A stretch of 64,000 nucleotides of DNA from Symbiodinium sp. CCMP2592 (GCA_905221615.1 CAJNDT010006182.1:62001-126000), one strand, 5' to 3'; counted from the first letter of the stretch, positions 48,201 to 56,624 are shown. Program-made: numbers and translations. The notes: generated by a model from the sequence alone, not told the origin.

Positions 48201-51200
48201 ATTGTTGATACTGCGCAGAAGATCAAAGCGGCAAATGCGCGCGGCATAAAGCAATTTCATGAGAATGCTGGCTGCCTGCGGAGCAAGTGCACCGCGATTA
48301 GCCTCGTTGATTTCCTCTTCCTCGGGCGCCTTGGGAATAGGTGGAGGCGGAACGAGCCGACCATCCTTATCAACAGGCATGGTGTGTCCACACCACGTGC
48401 ATCGATGGCTTTTACCTGACTGTGCCGGAGCGCGAGCTGGGTGATTCTTAGTCTCCTCAGCCGGACTCGGCGATGGTACCGTCTTGAATTTTGTCGGATC
48501 GAACCCAGTCACGTCGCAGTACTTCTTGACTGTCATGTCCAGGTACGTCTCCATGTCGTAGGTAACGGTCTGCACCTTCGTTTTGTCATGCAACGTTGCC
48601 TCGCCCTTGGAGATGCGACAACCCAGATACAAGCCCAGTGGCGTTTCTTCTTCCAATCGAAGTTCTTGGCGCAGCATGTCCCAACCCTTGGGTAGATTCT
48701 CTTTGGGTCCTGCCATCTTGAGATCATCCACGTAGATGACAAGCAAGAGTTTCATTTGCGGGTGGAAATACAGCGATGGCCATTCGTCGCCAATCGGCTT
48801 GAATCCTACTTTCTGTACCGCGGTATGGCAATGTTGTTCCCACATGGTTCCTGCGTCAGGATGTCCATATAGAGCTTTGATCAGGCGGCACACAGGTCTG
48901 CGGAATTTGTGCCGTTTCGCGGATGGATGCCAGGCTTCATCAGGCAGTTCAACCCAACATGGAGTACCCGACAATCTTGCCTGAATGTATGCTTGGATAG
49001 CATCCGCCATCTGGACATCGTTGCCGGGAAGGCATCCGTAATAATCTGCCCACCGTGAGGCGTCAAACGTAGCCGGGGAATTCCCCAAATCCTGAAACAA
49101 TGCGGCTTCCATATTCTGGTCTTTGACCTGATCACCGAGTAGTACACCTCGCCCTTTGAACTTCCTGGCAGGATCGTCCTCTTTGAGCTGATAGTTCTTC
49201 TCGTATATCAGTCCATGTACTCGCGCCATGTGTACTTTCTCACCTTTCTTCTTTGCCTCAGCGACGACGTCGTCATATTCACGCGTAGTTGAGAAGTCAA
49301 ACACCTCTTGGTCCCACAATCCCTTCCATTCTTTCATGAAAGCTTCCATGGCCTTGGGATTGTTGATCATCTCCTTGCGTGTGACGGGTCGAGTGACCAT
49401 GGCATTGAAGCACGATCCTCCTGCATGATTCTTTTCCCGATGTACGTTTCTGTGAGAAGTCGTACACGGCATAGAAGGAATCCAGTTATCATCCATGACC
49501 ATATGCGCCGGAACGGCCGGCACAACATCTGCCAAGAATTGTTCCTGTGTATATTGATCCACATAGGACTGTGCCCATGACCAACCATCGTCGTCATCAA
49601 TGGACACGTTGAGTTGCAGATCAATTTCTTCACATGGGACAATCTTGGGAAAGATCATGTTGTCCAAAATCTTGGTAACTATCTTCTTTCCTATCACAGC
49701 CTTCTTCCGGTCTTTCTTGGCAACTCGAGCTTTGTCTCGCTTTTCTTTCTTGTATGCTGCCTTCTTCTCCGTTTCGCTCATCTTCTTCCATGCTTCCGGA
49801 GAATAAGAATGGATAGGTCGCCGTGTAGGAAGAGTTCGTCGACCGTCACTTCGGATCTTATACGGAACTCCCCTTTTGTCGATCTTGCAGGCTTCACCGT
49901 CATCGGTGAGATATACAATGCCGTCCCCTTTCTTCCCCGTACTCCAATGTTCAATCTCCTCGGGAGCCAACTTCTTTTCTTTCAAGATCTTGATAATCTC
50001 TCCAGGTTCTTCGATGTCTCCTTCGGGGATGAGTCTACCGGTTGGACCGACTTCGCGGGGCGATCGTCGATCTTTCCCAGTGACCTTTGGTTCAGAAGGA
50101 GGCGGTGCTGCACGTAGACCCAGCTCTTCGTCTAGTTCTTCGAGTCTTTTGTCTCCTATGGCATCAATAGCTTCATGTTCTGCTGACTTGAAGACTTCGC
50201 CGGGCGGCTCCGTCTCTATGTCAGATGGATCTATGTCCTGTAAGTCAGGATCTTCTCCGGGATCCGGTGGAGGAAGAAGTCCATTTTGATCATCATCATC
50301 CCCGTCGCCACCATTTCCTCCAGGCGGACCGTCATCACCGTCATCGACGTCTTTTATCTCCTTGCCAGCGAGGTCAACGTTGTCCCTGAGTCCCTCAATG
50401 GTTGAATTCATCCTTTCGTACTCGGCTTTCAGGGGAAACGTTATCTCCTCTGGGAAGTAGATAACTTCTGTCTCGTACGGTCTCATCAACTTCCTGGGAA
50501 CAGATGCGTCCATCGACAAGTTCGCATTGGCAAATTCCTTCATATCCCAAACGCGATACTTCTTGGACCATCCTTGACCAGCAGTGATGATGTATCCGGC
50601 AAAAATGCCTGGAATCCCCTTTGGATCGAATTTGTTGCCATATGTCTTCGGCCTTGTGTCCGTCGGCTTGAAGAAGACTTTGGCCCCAAAGGGTATGGCT
50701 TTTCCCTCGAAGTCCTTTCCAGTCATTCGCTTCCATGCTGAATCACCATCGCCCTCCACGTCTTCAACGTTGAGGTTCTGCATCACGCAATTAAGCGCAA
50801 AGGACCAGTATTGAGCGGGCAATCCGGCGTGTAGCATGGATGCTGCGACTGTGTTGATCACTTCTTGATTTGATCGTTCAGCGAGTGAATTGTTACTGGG
50901 TTTCCCTGGAAGGGAATGATCTATCACGATCTTCAACTGCGCCATAGCTGAATCGAACTCTGGTGCTTCATCACTGTACGCCATATGAATCTTGCGTCTT
51001 CCCATAAGGCGTCTGATGGCCATGACGACTTCGTCAGTGCTCCTTGAAGCCGTGGGAATCGCTGCGATCATTTTGGTGGCGATGTCTCTGATGACTAGAA
51101 CTTCACGTGCTCCGTCATCGAGTCCGATGCCTGCTTCGGCGGCCTTGCGCATGTCAAGGAAGTCGAACGTCACAAGATCTCCCCAGTGTTTGATCACACG

Positions 51201-54200
51201 TTGAAACGCACCTCGTTGTGTTCGCAAGTGCTTCATCTTCGCGCGTATGCACGATTCGCAATATGGGTTGCGGTAGCGATGAGTACACAGATGTGCCAAC
51301 GTCTTGGCTTCGGCTTTCAGTGTTCCGACTCTGGCCTTGCGGCTCGGCGCACCGTCGCCTTCCACATCAATGATCACCTCATCGTCACCATCCAATGGAA
51401 TTTCACCCACTCCTTTTCCTTCGTCGTCGTCCGGAGGTCGTCCGGCTTCGGACTCTGGTACTTCTTCTATAGGAGGTTCTTGGGGTTCAGGATCAGGAGG
51501 TCGTTCGTGATCGTCACCTTCTTCTTCTGCTTCAACCTCGCTCGGTGCAGCTTCAGCGGCAGCTGCGACGCTAACGTCAACATTGCCCGCTGTTAGCGCA
51601 CCCTTGAAGATTTCGGTGATCGCTTTGGCCTCCGGATCATCATGAACCAATGACTTAGAACTCCCGGCACGAACGTACGGGATGTCACCGTTCACGAACA
51701 GAGATATTCTCTTGCCCTGCGGGTTGATCATGAATGGTTCCCTTCCGGGTGGCCACACAAACCCGTAGTTGAAGTTCATACATCTCTTGCCTATGGAAAG
51801 CACCGACGGTGTGTCATCCAACACATAAGCGTTGATCGGTTCCTCGAACGACTCAGTCTGGAAATTCGACACGAGATCGGTATCGGTGATTCCATTGGCT
51901 GTCTGAAATGATATGGGCTCTGGAGTCACGAGTGTTTCGAGACTGTGCTTCTCGATCTTCTTCTGAGATATGAGGTCATGACCACACCCAGTGTCCATGA
52001 GAAACTTGATCTTCTTCTTGAGGATGACTGGTTGAACCATGCATTTGAATACGCCTTGATTGATGATCCGTTTGCTGTGTGCAGCATCGAGTTCGCGCTC
52101 AACGATGGAATCCTCACCGTCGTAGAAAGAAACTTCTTCCACTCGAGACGTTCCTGGGATTCGTACGAATGAAACTCGATCTCCGCATTGGTCATCATCG
52201 TCGTCAACCATGTCTCTCATGATCTGTGCCCTCAATCTCGCTTTGTGCTTGGCGAATTCCAAGCTCACGGCGCGGTCCTCATCATTGATAAACGCTTCCA
52301 TGTCGACGTACTTCACCTTCCGCTCTTTGTCTTTCTTCGATCTTCTAGGACACGAAGAAATGAACTTCACGTCATCGGCAAATGTCACATTGCGCTTTAT
52401 CACTTTTCGGGTCGACGTAGTCGTTCCCGAGGATTCGTCATCTGTTGAACAATCCGAATCAGCGTCGCTGTCAACGGATGGACAATCTGACTCCTCCTCA
52501 TCTTGTCTTGAAGATCGCTTCCATATAGCCGGAGCTGATGGATTCCACCTTCGACACAATCTGATGGCGGGTGCCGCAGGGAGTGCCTTGGCCTTGGCAT
52601 TCGGCTTCGCTGGAGCTGCCTTCGCTTCGGATTTAGCTTTAGCTTTTGCCTTTGGTTCCGGAGCTGGGGTAGCTGCTGCCTCATGCTTGAAAGGACAATT
52701 CTCTCTTGAGCACGAGCCTGTGTTCTTGAACGAGTAGCATATCCTGTTTCCTCCTCCTCCAGATGGACTTGGAGTTCTCGTCCTCGGCGTGAAGGGTCGC
52801 TCTGGAGTCTTCTTCGAGTGACTGAATGGACACTTATCGCCATTTCGACACCCTGCATCTGTGAAATGGAACTTGCAGCGGATTTGCTTCTTGCTTTTGT
52901 CACCTCTGTTGTCCGCTGACTCACTCCTCGTCTTCTTCTTGGGCTTTGGCTTGGTCTTCGCATGACTCTTCGCTTTGCTTTGAGGTAGTACAGGTGTTGC
53001 TTTATCCGGCTTGGTCGGCGAAGCCTTGACCTTTGCGGATGGAGCTGCGTTAGGCGTAGGTTTCTCGGGTACCTTGGCCGGTGCAGCAAGCAAATCCTTG
53101 CCCTCAAGCATCTGGCGCAAGCCAATTTGGGTCTGAGTGAGATTTGACTGTTCTCGTCTCCGCATGATAGTACGATCAATGATCTTCATCAGGTTGTCGT
53201 ACGATCGGTCTTCATGATTGTAGGGCAAGTGTTCGTAATGCATGCCCAACTCCATCTTCATTGCGGGCGAGTCCTTGATCTTGCTGTACAAGCAATCACG
53301 GAGAGCTGTTTTGGATGGAATGTCCTCTGGTCTCATCCGTCCCAGAACTTCCAACCACGTTTGCTTGAACGTATGAAGCTTGTTGTCGCCTTGGTACTGG
53401 AGCTTCACCAAATACTCAAGAGTGATGATCATGTCGAGACGATCGTGCGTTCGAAAACTTTCATACATCATCGCAATGATTTGTCGTCCTTTGATGATCT
53501 TCCCGTCAGGCCTGCTGATGTAATCGTTAGCCTTCCGGTTCACCTCAAGGTACAGGTCAGCTGATTTGTCACCACCGGCACGTAGCATTGCGACCATGGC
53601 GATCCCCAATTTGACGTCTATGCTCTTGAACTTCTTGTGTCCTGAATCATTCAATGCTTCGACATCAGGGAATGGGTTGAACGCTGGTGCCAGCCATAAC
53701 ATCCAGTCCTCATGATGTGGGTCGGCTGATGCTCCTAAGACATTGGCCGTGCACACGGATCGCCAGTTGTTGAGATGAGTGAGAGTAGGCCATGGAGGAA
53801 CGGTCACTTTGTCGGCTTCCCTCCTGGAAATTCTCACCTCTGTGACTTCAGGATCCGCGTCTCCATCAGGATCACGCGCATGCGAGCCAGGATCCGATTC
53901 AGGCTTGCCTCCACCGCTTTTCTTCTTATCATCATCATCGTCAGGCGGGTCAGGAGGGTCATACCCCGTGCCGGTTCCTTCATCGTGCTCTCCATCTTCG
54001 TTCTCGTCGCCAGCCTCGTCACCGTCATCGTCTCCATTATCCTCCTGAATCGTTTCAGCGAATAACTTCCACTCATCACGATCAGCTCTGAGACGTTGTT
54101 CGGCTTTCTGGGCCTTGAGTACTTCGCTTCGCAGATCGGCAATCTTCTCCTCGTACCGTTCCGCGACCTCTTTCTCGATCTGACGTCTCCTTGCTTCATG

Positions 54201-54494
54201 AATGGAATCGTCATAGGCAATAGGGGGACCGATGAGGTCGTTGCCCTTCGTAGATGCGGTAACACCGTCGATACCAACAGGTCTTGAGGAGCTGGCAGAT
54301 GCTGTGGACTTCGATCCCAACATCCCGCGATCCTCCAAGAGTTCGCGTAGCTGTCGATCACGCACGGCTGCCGCATCACTTTTCCCATGAAATCCGCTTG
54401 GTATGCCGAACAAAGTGGCTGCACTAGGCGTGGAACGCGCAAGTGCTGGGCTGCTAATACCTGGCACGTAGTGCTCGGGCATTGCATCCGCCAC
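45231..54494 (-). CDS. Copia ORF2: Gag-Pol polyprotein with C-terminal extension
   Basis: 3088 codons. The first frame codon at 54494 is GTG; the first ATG is four codons later (54482), and the frame is open upstream, so it may be reached from ORF1 by a frame change. In order: charged coil (about 95-140), acidic linker, capsid-like helical region (235-450), two CCCH zinc fingers (about 538-562, C-x8-C-x5-C-x3-H; about 584-603, C-x8-C-x4-C-x3-H), aspartic protease (LMDTGCGHDLIS, about 833), integrase zinc segment with HLCTHRYRNPYCESC (about 1066) and a D-D-E core (about 1109, 1175, 1205; LAERSNQEV), reverse transcriptase (LIKALYGHPDAGTMW; YVDD at about 1921), and Ty1-type RNase H (FADADYAG about 2145, TPEAEIVAADF, YDDNQT, SADIHTK to about 2285). 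All catalytic residues are present. Residues 2300-3087 are not recognised; two parts look folded (about 2560-2720 and 2840-3000). Confidence 0.95.
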   Translation of the reverse strand: MADAMPEHYVPGISSPALARSTPSAATLFGIPSGFHGKSDAAAVRDRQLRELLEDRGMLGSKSTASASSSRPVGIDGVTASTKGNDLIGPPIAYDDSIHEARRRQIEKEVAERYEEKIADLRSEVLKAQKAEQRLRADRDEWKLFAETIQEDNGDDDGDEAGDENEDGEHDEGTGTGYDPPDPPDDDDDKKKSGGGKPESDPGSHARDPDGDADPEVTEVRISRREADKVTVPPWPTLTHLNNWRSVCTANVLGASADPHHEDWMLWLAPAFNPFPDVEALNDSGHKKFKSIDVKLGIAMVAMLRAGGDKSADLYLEVNRKANDYISRPDGKIIKGRQIIAMMYESFRTHDRLDMIITLEYLVKLQYQGDNKLHTFKQTWLEVLGRMRPEDIPSKTALRDCLYSKIKDSPAMKMELGMHYEHLPYNHEDRSYDNLMKIIDRTIMRRREQSNLTQTQIGLRQMLEGKDLLAAPAKVPEKPTPNAAPSAKVKASPTKPDKATPVLPQSKAKSHAKTKPKPKKKTRSESADNRGDKSKKQIRCKFHFTDAGCRNGDKCPFSHSKKTPERPFTPRTRTPSPSGGGGNRICYSFKNTGSCSRENCPFKHEAAATPAPEPKAKAKAKSEAKAAPAKPNAKAKALPAAPAIRLCRRWNPSAPAIWKRSSRQDEEESDCPSVDSDADSDCSTDDESSGTTTSTRKVIKRNVTFADDVKFISSCPRRSKKDKERKVKYVDMEAFINDEDRAVSLEFAKHKARLRAQIMRDMVDDDDDQCGDRVSFVRIPGTSRVEEVSFYDGEDSIVERELDAAHSKRIINQGVFKCMVQPVILKKKIKFLMDTGCGHDLISQKKIEKHSLETLVTPEPISFQTANGITDTDLVSNFQTESFEEPINAYVLDDTPSVLSIGKRCMNFNYGFVWPPGREPFMINPQGKRISLFVNGDIPYVRAGSSKSLVHDDPEAKAITEIFKGALTAGNVDVSVAAAAEAAPSEVEAEEEGDDHERPPDPEPQEPPIEEVPESEAGRPPDDDEGKGVGEIPLDGDDEVIIDVEGDGAPSRKARVGTLKAEAKTLAHLCTHRYRNPYCESCIRAKMKHLRTQRGAFQRVIKHWGDLVTFDFLDMRKAAEAGIGLDDGAREVLVIRDIATKMIAAIPTASRSTDEVVMAIRRLMGRRKIHMAYSDEAPEFDSAMAQLKIVIDHSLPGKPSNNSLAERSNQEVINTVAASMLHAGLPAQYWSFALNCVMQNLNVEDVEGDGDSAWKRMTGKDFEGKAIPFGAKVFFKPTDTRPKTYGNKFDPKGIPGIFAGYIITAGQGWSKKYRVWDMKEFANANLSMDASVPRKLMRPYETEVIYFPEEITFPLKAEYERMNSTIEGLRDNVDLAGKEIKDVDDGDDGPPGGNGGDGDDDDQNGLLPPPDPGEDPDLQDIDPSDIETEPPGEVFKSAEHEAIDAIGDKRLEELDEELGLRAAPPPSEPKVTGKDRRSPREVGPTGRLIPEGDIEEPGEIIKILKEKKLAPEEIEHWSTGKKGDGIVYLTDDGEACKIDKRGVPYKIRSDGRRTLPTRRPIHSYSPEAWKKMSETEKKAAYKKEKRDKARVAKKDRKKAVIGKKIVTKILDNMIFPKIVPCEEIDLQLNVSIDDDDGWSWAQSYVDQYTQEQFLADVVPAVPAHMVMDDNWIPSMPCTTSHRNVHREKNHAGGSCFNAMVTRPVTRKEMINNPKAMEAFMKEWKGLWDQEVFDFSTTREYDDVVAEAKKKGEKVHMARVHGLIYEKNYQLKEDDPARKFKGRGVLLGDQVKDQNMEAALFQDLGNSPATFDASRWADYYGCLPGNDVQMADAIQAYIQARLSGTPCWVELPDEAWHPSAKRHKFRRPVCRLIKALYGHPDAGTMWEQHCHTAVQKVGFKPIGDEWPSLYFHPQMKLLLVIYVDDLKMAGPKENLPKGWDMLRQELRLEEETPLGLYLGCRISKGEATLHDKTKVQTVTYDMETYLDMTVKKYCDVTGFDPTKFKTVPSPSPAEETKNHPARAPAQSGKSHRCTWCGHTMPVDKDGRLVPPPPIPKAPEEEEINEANRGALAPQAASILMKLLYAARICRFDLLRSINNLARKITKWTKKEDALLHHLMAYVHQSKHHMMIGWVGNSLEDSSIGLFADADYAGCGESLKSTSGAHLHIQGSHTRFPLAGLSKRQGCLSHSTPEAEIVAADFAMSRLGLPAITLWQQLGGQDPNFVFYDDNQTMIGVIRTGKNPTMRHLERTHGICIGWMHSIFQEGYVSLAYEVTAKMSADIHTKSFKDSVSWTHACQLINIFPPDLIGSQEIMDLMRPTHTQSTDEKGQQHYSFKSEVPCFPYTQTPILPQVLYRAGLSSKEGLQEHDSVDPILVVKFPRMLRGPPSALPPGRYLRSTWILREGQWHQMEDRAAILDTPGKFDRYVERAVFQYHPVRGHLRPAAIADVLAPPFLPPPEPPLGQSYVRALPAKWRAVVVTLARAIHGGYQGFTLHQGFCFNGQSKSQASQFGYDQWSSVYEDVWHDAAEQKREYQGYDGAIVPHVVNFAENKPKEGLVIQFLDHDGRLVHTYKNPYSRWKYRITIKDAPKAVTVWTLIGVDEENWWNEYAPGKDCIAQHAPDSHYDPGLQVNVLSMGREVDDAMCAYLFDVVEARKDNPNSVIFIGAGVLGKNSWLSRKIADNPERAKLRTDYPWGEVVQRIARRAASWGFQIIIEVPPRVPVQETKQYKGLQEDAMWKSIKIQGCTHGQRYTFRDPVSPGTAVELGYCKDEWEYIAANVALHPKSSDVCSSKHLHMTDSDAKDRSDKCELTSQISRRLLKALKFQATGDGRLVAMPSKAGGRKPDRMIVDLCGLGNGYAVPKSTKGCSRITCKELISSKADEDNLIGTIKDACRNDLRTPVLFVASLLRSGAGPGSSEGACVGGEKRSGGKYKVFRSVLKSLKRLLKKCAEFSDVYFSLDMPSSCSCWSWPELHALVSSGKVTKVKVDDHVGADGDGGGRRIMFSNMPEADRLMVRPDDCLDHDSKSSLSQRIDVSWRSIARNVRSLVRAHVSVSHVAHESEDIAWQQHQCVDADEGAIRQPQLRNN

Positions 54495-56128
54495 ATTGGC
54501 ATTGAACTGCGGCCAGTGAAGAAGTTTCCACCGGTGAATGGAATTCCATCCATCACAAGGTTCTTGTCCTTGTCCGATTCCGAGAATGCGAACTTCTCTT
54601 TGGCGACTGGACTAACTTGACTTGGGGACCGTATTTCAGGGGATCGTACCTCACCTCCTACGGAAAATGCAGGCACTACTTCCTTTCCTACGTGCTCCCA
54701 GCCAGACTCAGTAGTCCTCGAAGACATGGGCATGCTTGAAGGCCGTGTCGCTCCTCCGTAATTGGAGTTTCGCGCTGCCTCCAATTCGCTGCGTGTCCTC
54801 GCTTGAAGATCTTCTTGTGCTTTGAGCGTTTTCCTGAGTTCACTCAGCTCGTCGTGCAAGGTAGGCAATGATCGCCTTGCATGATCTTCATTCTGATGAA
54901 GTCGGTCCTCTGCTTCTTGCATCCTCTTCACAGCCATTTTGCGGTACTCTTCCTCTTCACCAAGACGTTCGCGAAGCCGAAATCGTTCTTGATCAATGGC
55001 TGCGCTGTTTCCAGCTAGCCCTTGGATCTCGTTCACAGCCCGCAACTCCTGGTTCTTGACCAAGTGGAATCGTTCCTGCATTGCTTGTAAGGCTTGTTCC
55101 GAACTTGCTGTGTTTGACCGGAGGACCAAGTTCTCTCTGGCATGTTCATGAAGTTCATGAGTCAGACGCTCATACTCACGTGCCATAAGCTCACCATCGC
55201 CTTGCGCTCTTGCCTCCAACTGCACAAAGTTAGTGGCTGCCTCCGTGCGGAACACGTGTAGCTGTTGAGCTAACTCCTCGGCAACGGCATGTGCTTGACG
55301 TTGTTGAGCAGAGTTCTGTTCATCCATGCGAAACAAAGCTGTTTCATAGTCTCGCTTCATCTCCTGATTGACATTGTTGATGTGCCTCATGGCTAAGCAT
55401 GCATGGTCACGTTGTCGTTCCAATTCTTCAATGCGAATTCCAGATCCTTCATCTTCTTGTTGCATCTCCTTGATCTTGTCCATCAGGGTCTGGACGATTC
55501 CTTCGTATTCTTGCACCTGACTGCGATAGTACATCTGCTGTGCAAGGTTCGATGCTTCAAACTGTTGCGAAATCGTCAGCTCCTGATAAGCGTTCGGACC
55601 ATCAGCTATGGCAGGCGTGGCCACGGACGACGCATCACCACGTGCAGGAATCGTATCCAGAGTCATATCCAGGTCGTCAGCATCGCGTGGTTGATTGGTA
55701 ACCATCCGATTCCACGTCATGGATTTGTCACGCCCACGAGTGGCTGAGGTCCTCGATCGTGCTGAAGAGCTTCTCGAAGATGATGGCCTTGACTTCTTTT
55801 CCAAGGTCTTGACTCCTTTGTCCTTGGCCCTGGACGTAGTCCGAGGTGCCTGAAAACCAGACGCTTCGGCCCGTCGTTCTGAAGCCTTGCCCGTCCTCGA
55901 ACCTGTGGATGTCGGACGCGAAGGCGTAGATGCTCTTGGTAGACTCTTTGCTTTCCCCTTGGGAACTGCCTTTGCAATGGCAAGCGCAGAAGATTGACCT
56001 TTGTCATCTTCCGTGGAGCTATCAACGGATTGCACCACTGTGTCATCAGCTGTTGACTCACCAACGGCTGGCGCTGCCACATCGGCACCGAAAGTCATTG
56101 TCGTATCTTGGCTTGATCCTGAGTTCAT
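53834..56128 (-). CDS. Copia ORF1: coiled-coil Gag-like protein
   Basis: Starts at ATG 56128, 64 nt inside the 5' LTR border. Residues 1-190 are Ser/Pro/Arg-rich and probably disordered; 198-450 is a long charged coiled coil (EYEGIVQTLMDKIKEMQQED, then repeated heptad-like E/R/Q/L patterns). The frame stays open to 53834, but beyond about residue 545 it overlaps ORF2, and the overlap looks coding only in the ORF2 frame, so I treat the last 220 codons as shadow or as an alternative end. ORF2 lies in the -1 frame relative to ORF1. No zinc knuckle is present here; the zinc fingers are in ORF2. Likely a structural partner of the virus-like particle, by position and coiled coil. Confidence 0.8.
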   Translation of the reverse strand: MNSGSSQDTTMTFGADVAAPAVGESTADDTVVQSVDSSTEDDKGQSSALAIAKAVPKGKAKSLPRASTPSRPTSTGSRTGKASERRAEASGFQAPRTTSRAKDKGVKTLEKKSRPSSSRSSSARSRTSATRGRDKSMTWNRMVTNQPRDADDLDMTLDTIPARGDASSVATPAIADGPNAYQELTISQQFEASNLAQQMYYRSQVQEYEGIVQTLMDKIKEMQQEDEGSGIRIEELERQRDHACLAMRHINNVNQEMKRDYETALFRMDEQNSAQQRQAHAVAEELAQQLHVFRTEAATNFVQLEARAQGDGELMAREYERLTHELHEHARENLVLRSNTASSEQALQAMQERFHLVKNQELRAVNEIQGLAGNSAAIDQERFRLRERLGEEEEYRKMAVKRMQEAEDRLHQNEDHARRSLPTLHDELSELRKTLKAQEDLQARTRSELEAARNSNYGGATRPSSMPMSSRTTESGWEHVGKEVVPAFSVGGEVRSPEIRSPSQVSPVAKEKFAFSESDKDKNLVMDGIPFTGGNFFTGRSSMPMWRMQCPSTTCQVLAAQHLRVPRLVQPLCSAYQADFMGKVMRQPCVIDSYANSWRIAGCWDRSPQHLPAPQDLLVSTVLPHLRRATTSSVPLLPMTIPFMKQGDVRSRKRSRNGTRRRLPICEAKYSRPRKPNNVSELIVMSGSYSLKRFRRIMETMTVTRLATRTKMESTMKEPARGMTLLTRLTMMMIRRKAVEASLNRILARMRVILMETRILKSQR

Positions 56129-56166
56129 TGTGGTCGTAGTAGATCAAGTAGTCGTTGCTGTAGAAA

Positions 56167-56192
56167 GGCAGAGCCGCGTACGGCTGATAACC
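56167..56192 (-). other. Primer-binding site resembling a tRNA anticodon arm
   Basis: Directly after the 5' LTR the element reads GGTTATCAGCCGTACGCGGC. It lacks the TGG that pairs with a tRNA CCA end. Its complement contains UACGG-CUGAUAA-CC: a 5' anticodon stem, a 7-nt loop of the canonical CU-NNN-AA form with GAU as anticodon (Ile), and two stem bases. Drosophila copia is known to prime from a half-tRNA that ends in the anticodon arm, so an analogous primer is plausible. The tRNA identity is inferred. Confidence 0.55.
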
Positions 56193-56624
56193 TGCGTGGG
56201 GGATTGATCTCGACTTGGTTGCTGCTCTCCCCACCAGAGCTGTAATGAATGTAGGTGTGGCTGGCTAGCACTCTCCACAGACTGGACCCTGTCTCTCCCT
56301 CTTACTTCCACACGTGCAATCCTATGCAGGCAGAACCGGCGGCCGTTCCTTTTGCACTCACTGCCGGCGGCGGTTCGTCTGTGCAACGGGATAGCTCTGA
56401 TTGCTCAGGATAGAAGACACATATAGCACTTAGCTATGGGCATTGACTTGAGCCAAACGTTGCGTTGGCGGTCACATAGAAAGGTAAAGATGAGGGATGC
56501 GTAGCATGCCCCCTAGAGTCGAGGGACGCGTAGCGTGCCCCCTTCTCTTGCACTTTACACGGTCTTGCTCACAGCTCTTATAGTGACACCTTAGAACTTG
56601 ACAAGGCATCGCAGTCCGTTCGCA
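56193..56624 (-). repeat. 5' LTR of the copia element
   Basis: 432 bp; I found no difference from 36932-37363. As the upstream LTR it should hold the promoter for the element's transcript. Followed on the window's plus strand by the right target duplication. Confidence 0.95.
56447..56457 (-). promoter_or_regulatory. Spliced-leader-like motif in 5' LTR
   Basis: TTTGGCTCAAG on the element's strand, 168 nt into the 5' LTR. If it marks the transcript's 5' end, it would place the start of the R region here. Confidence 0.45.

Larger units (their letters stand above)
36932..56624 (-). mobile_element. Intact 19.7-kb Ty1/copia LTR retrotransposon
   Basis: A complete element on the minus strand: 432-bp LTRs at both ends (TG...CA termini, no difference found), a 5-bp CGCTT duplication, primer site, purine tract and three long open frames without stops. 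Integrase precedes reverse transcriptase and RNase H, the Ty1/copia order. The usual copia length is roughly 5-10 kb; this one is 2-4 times longer because of ORF1, a long extension after RNase H, and a 7.5-kb third ORF. Matching LTRs and intact frames imply recent insertion and possible activity. The LTR carries a spliced-leader-like motif, which fits a dinoflagellate host. Confidence 0.95.

Noticed and set aside
53834-54490. Last 220 codons of the ORF1 frame
   Set aside because: They overlap ORF2 and read as a basic, motif-free shadow there; the real product probably ends or changes frame near residue 545.
45667-54494. Many plus-strand frames of 80-240 codons opposite the copia ORFs
   Set aside because: They mirror the coding strand of a domain-verified polyprotein and show no motifs of their own.
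56167-56192. Standard initiator-tRNA 3'-end primer site
   Set aside because: The site starts GGTTATCAG without the TGG that pairs with CCA, and does not match TGGTATCAGAGC.
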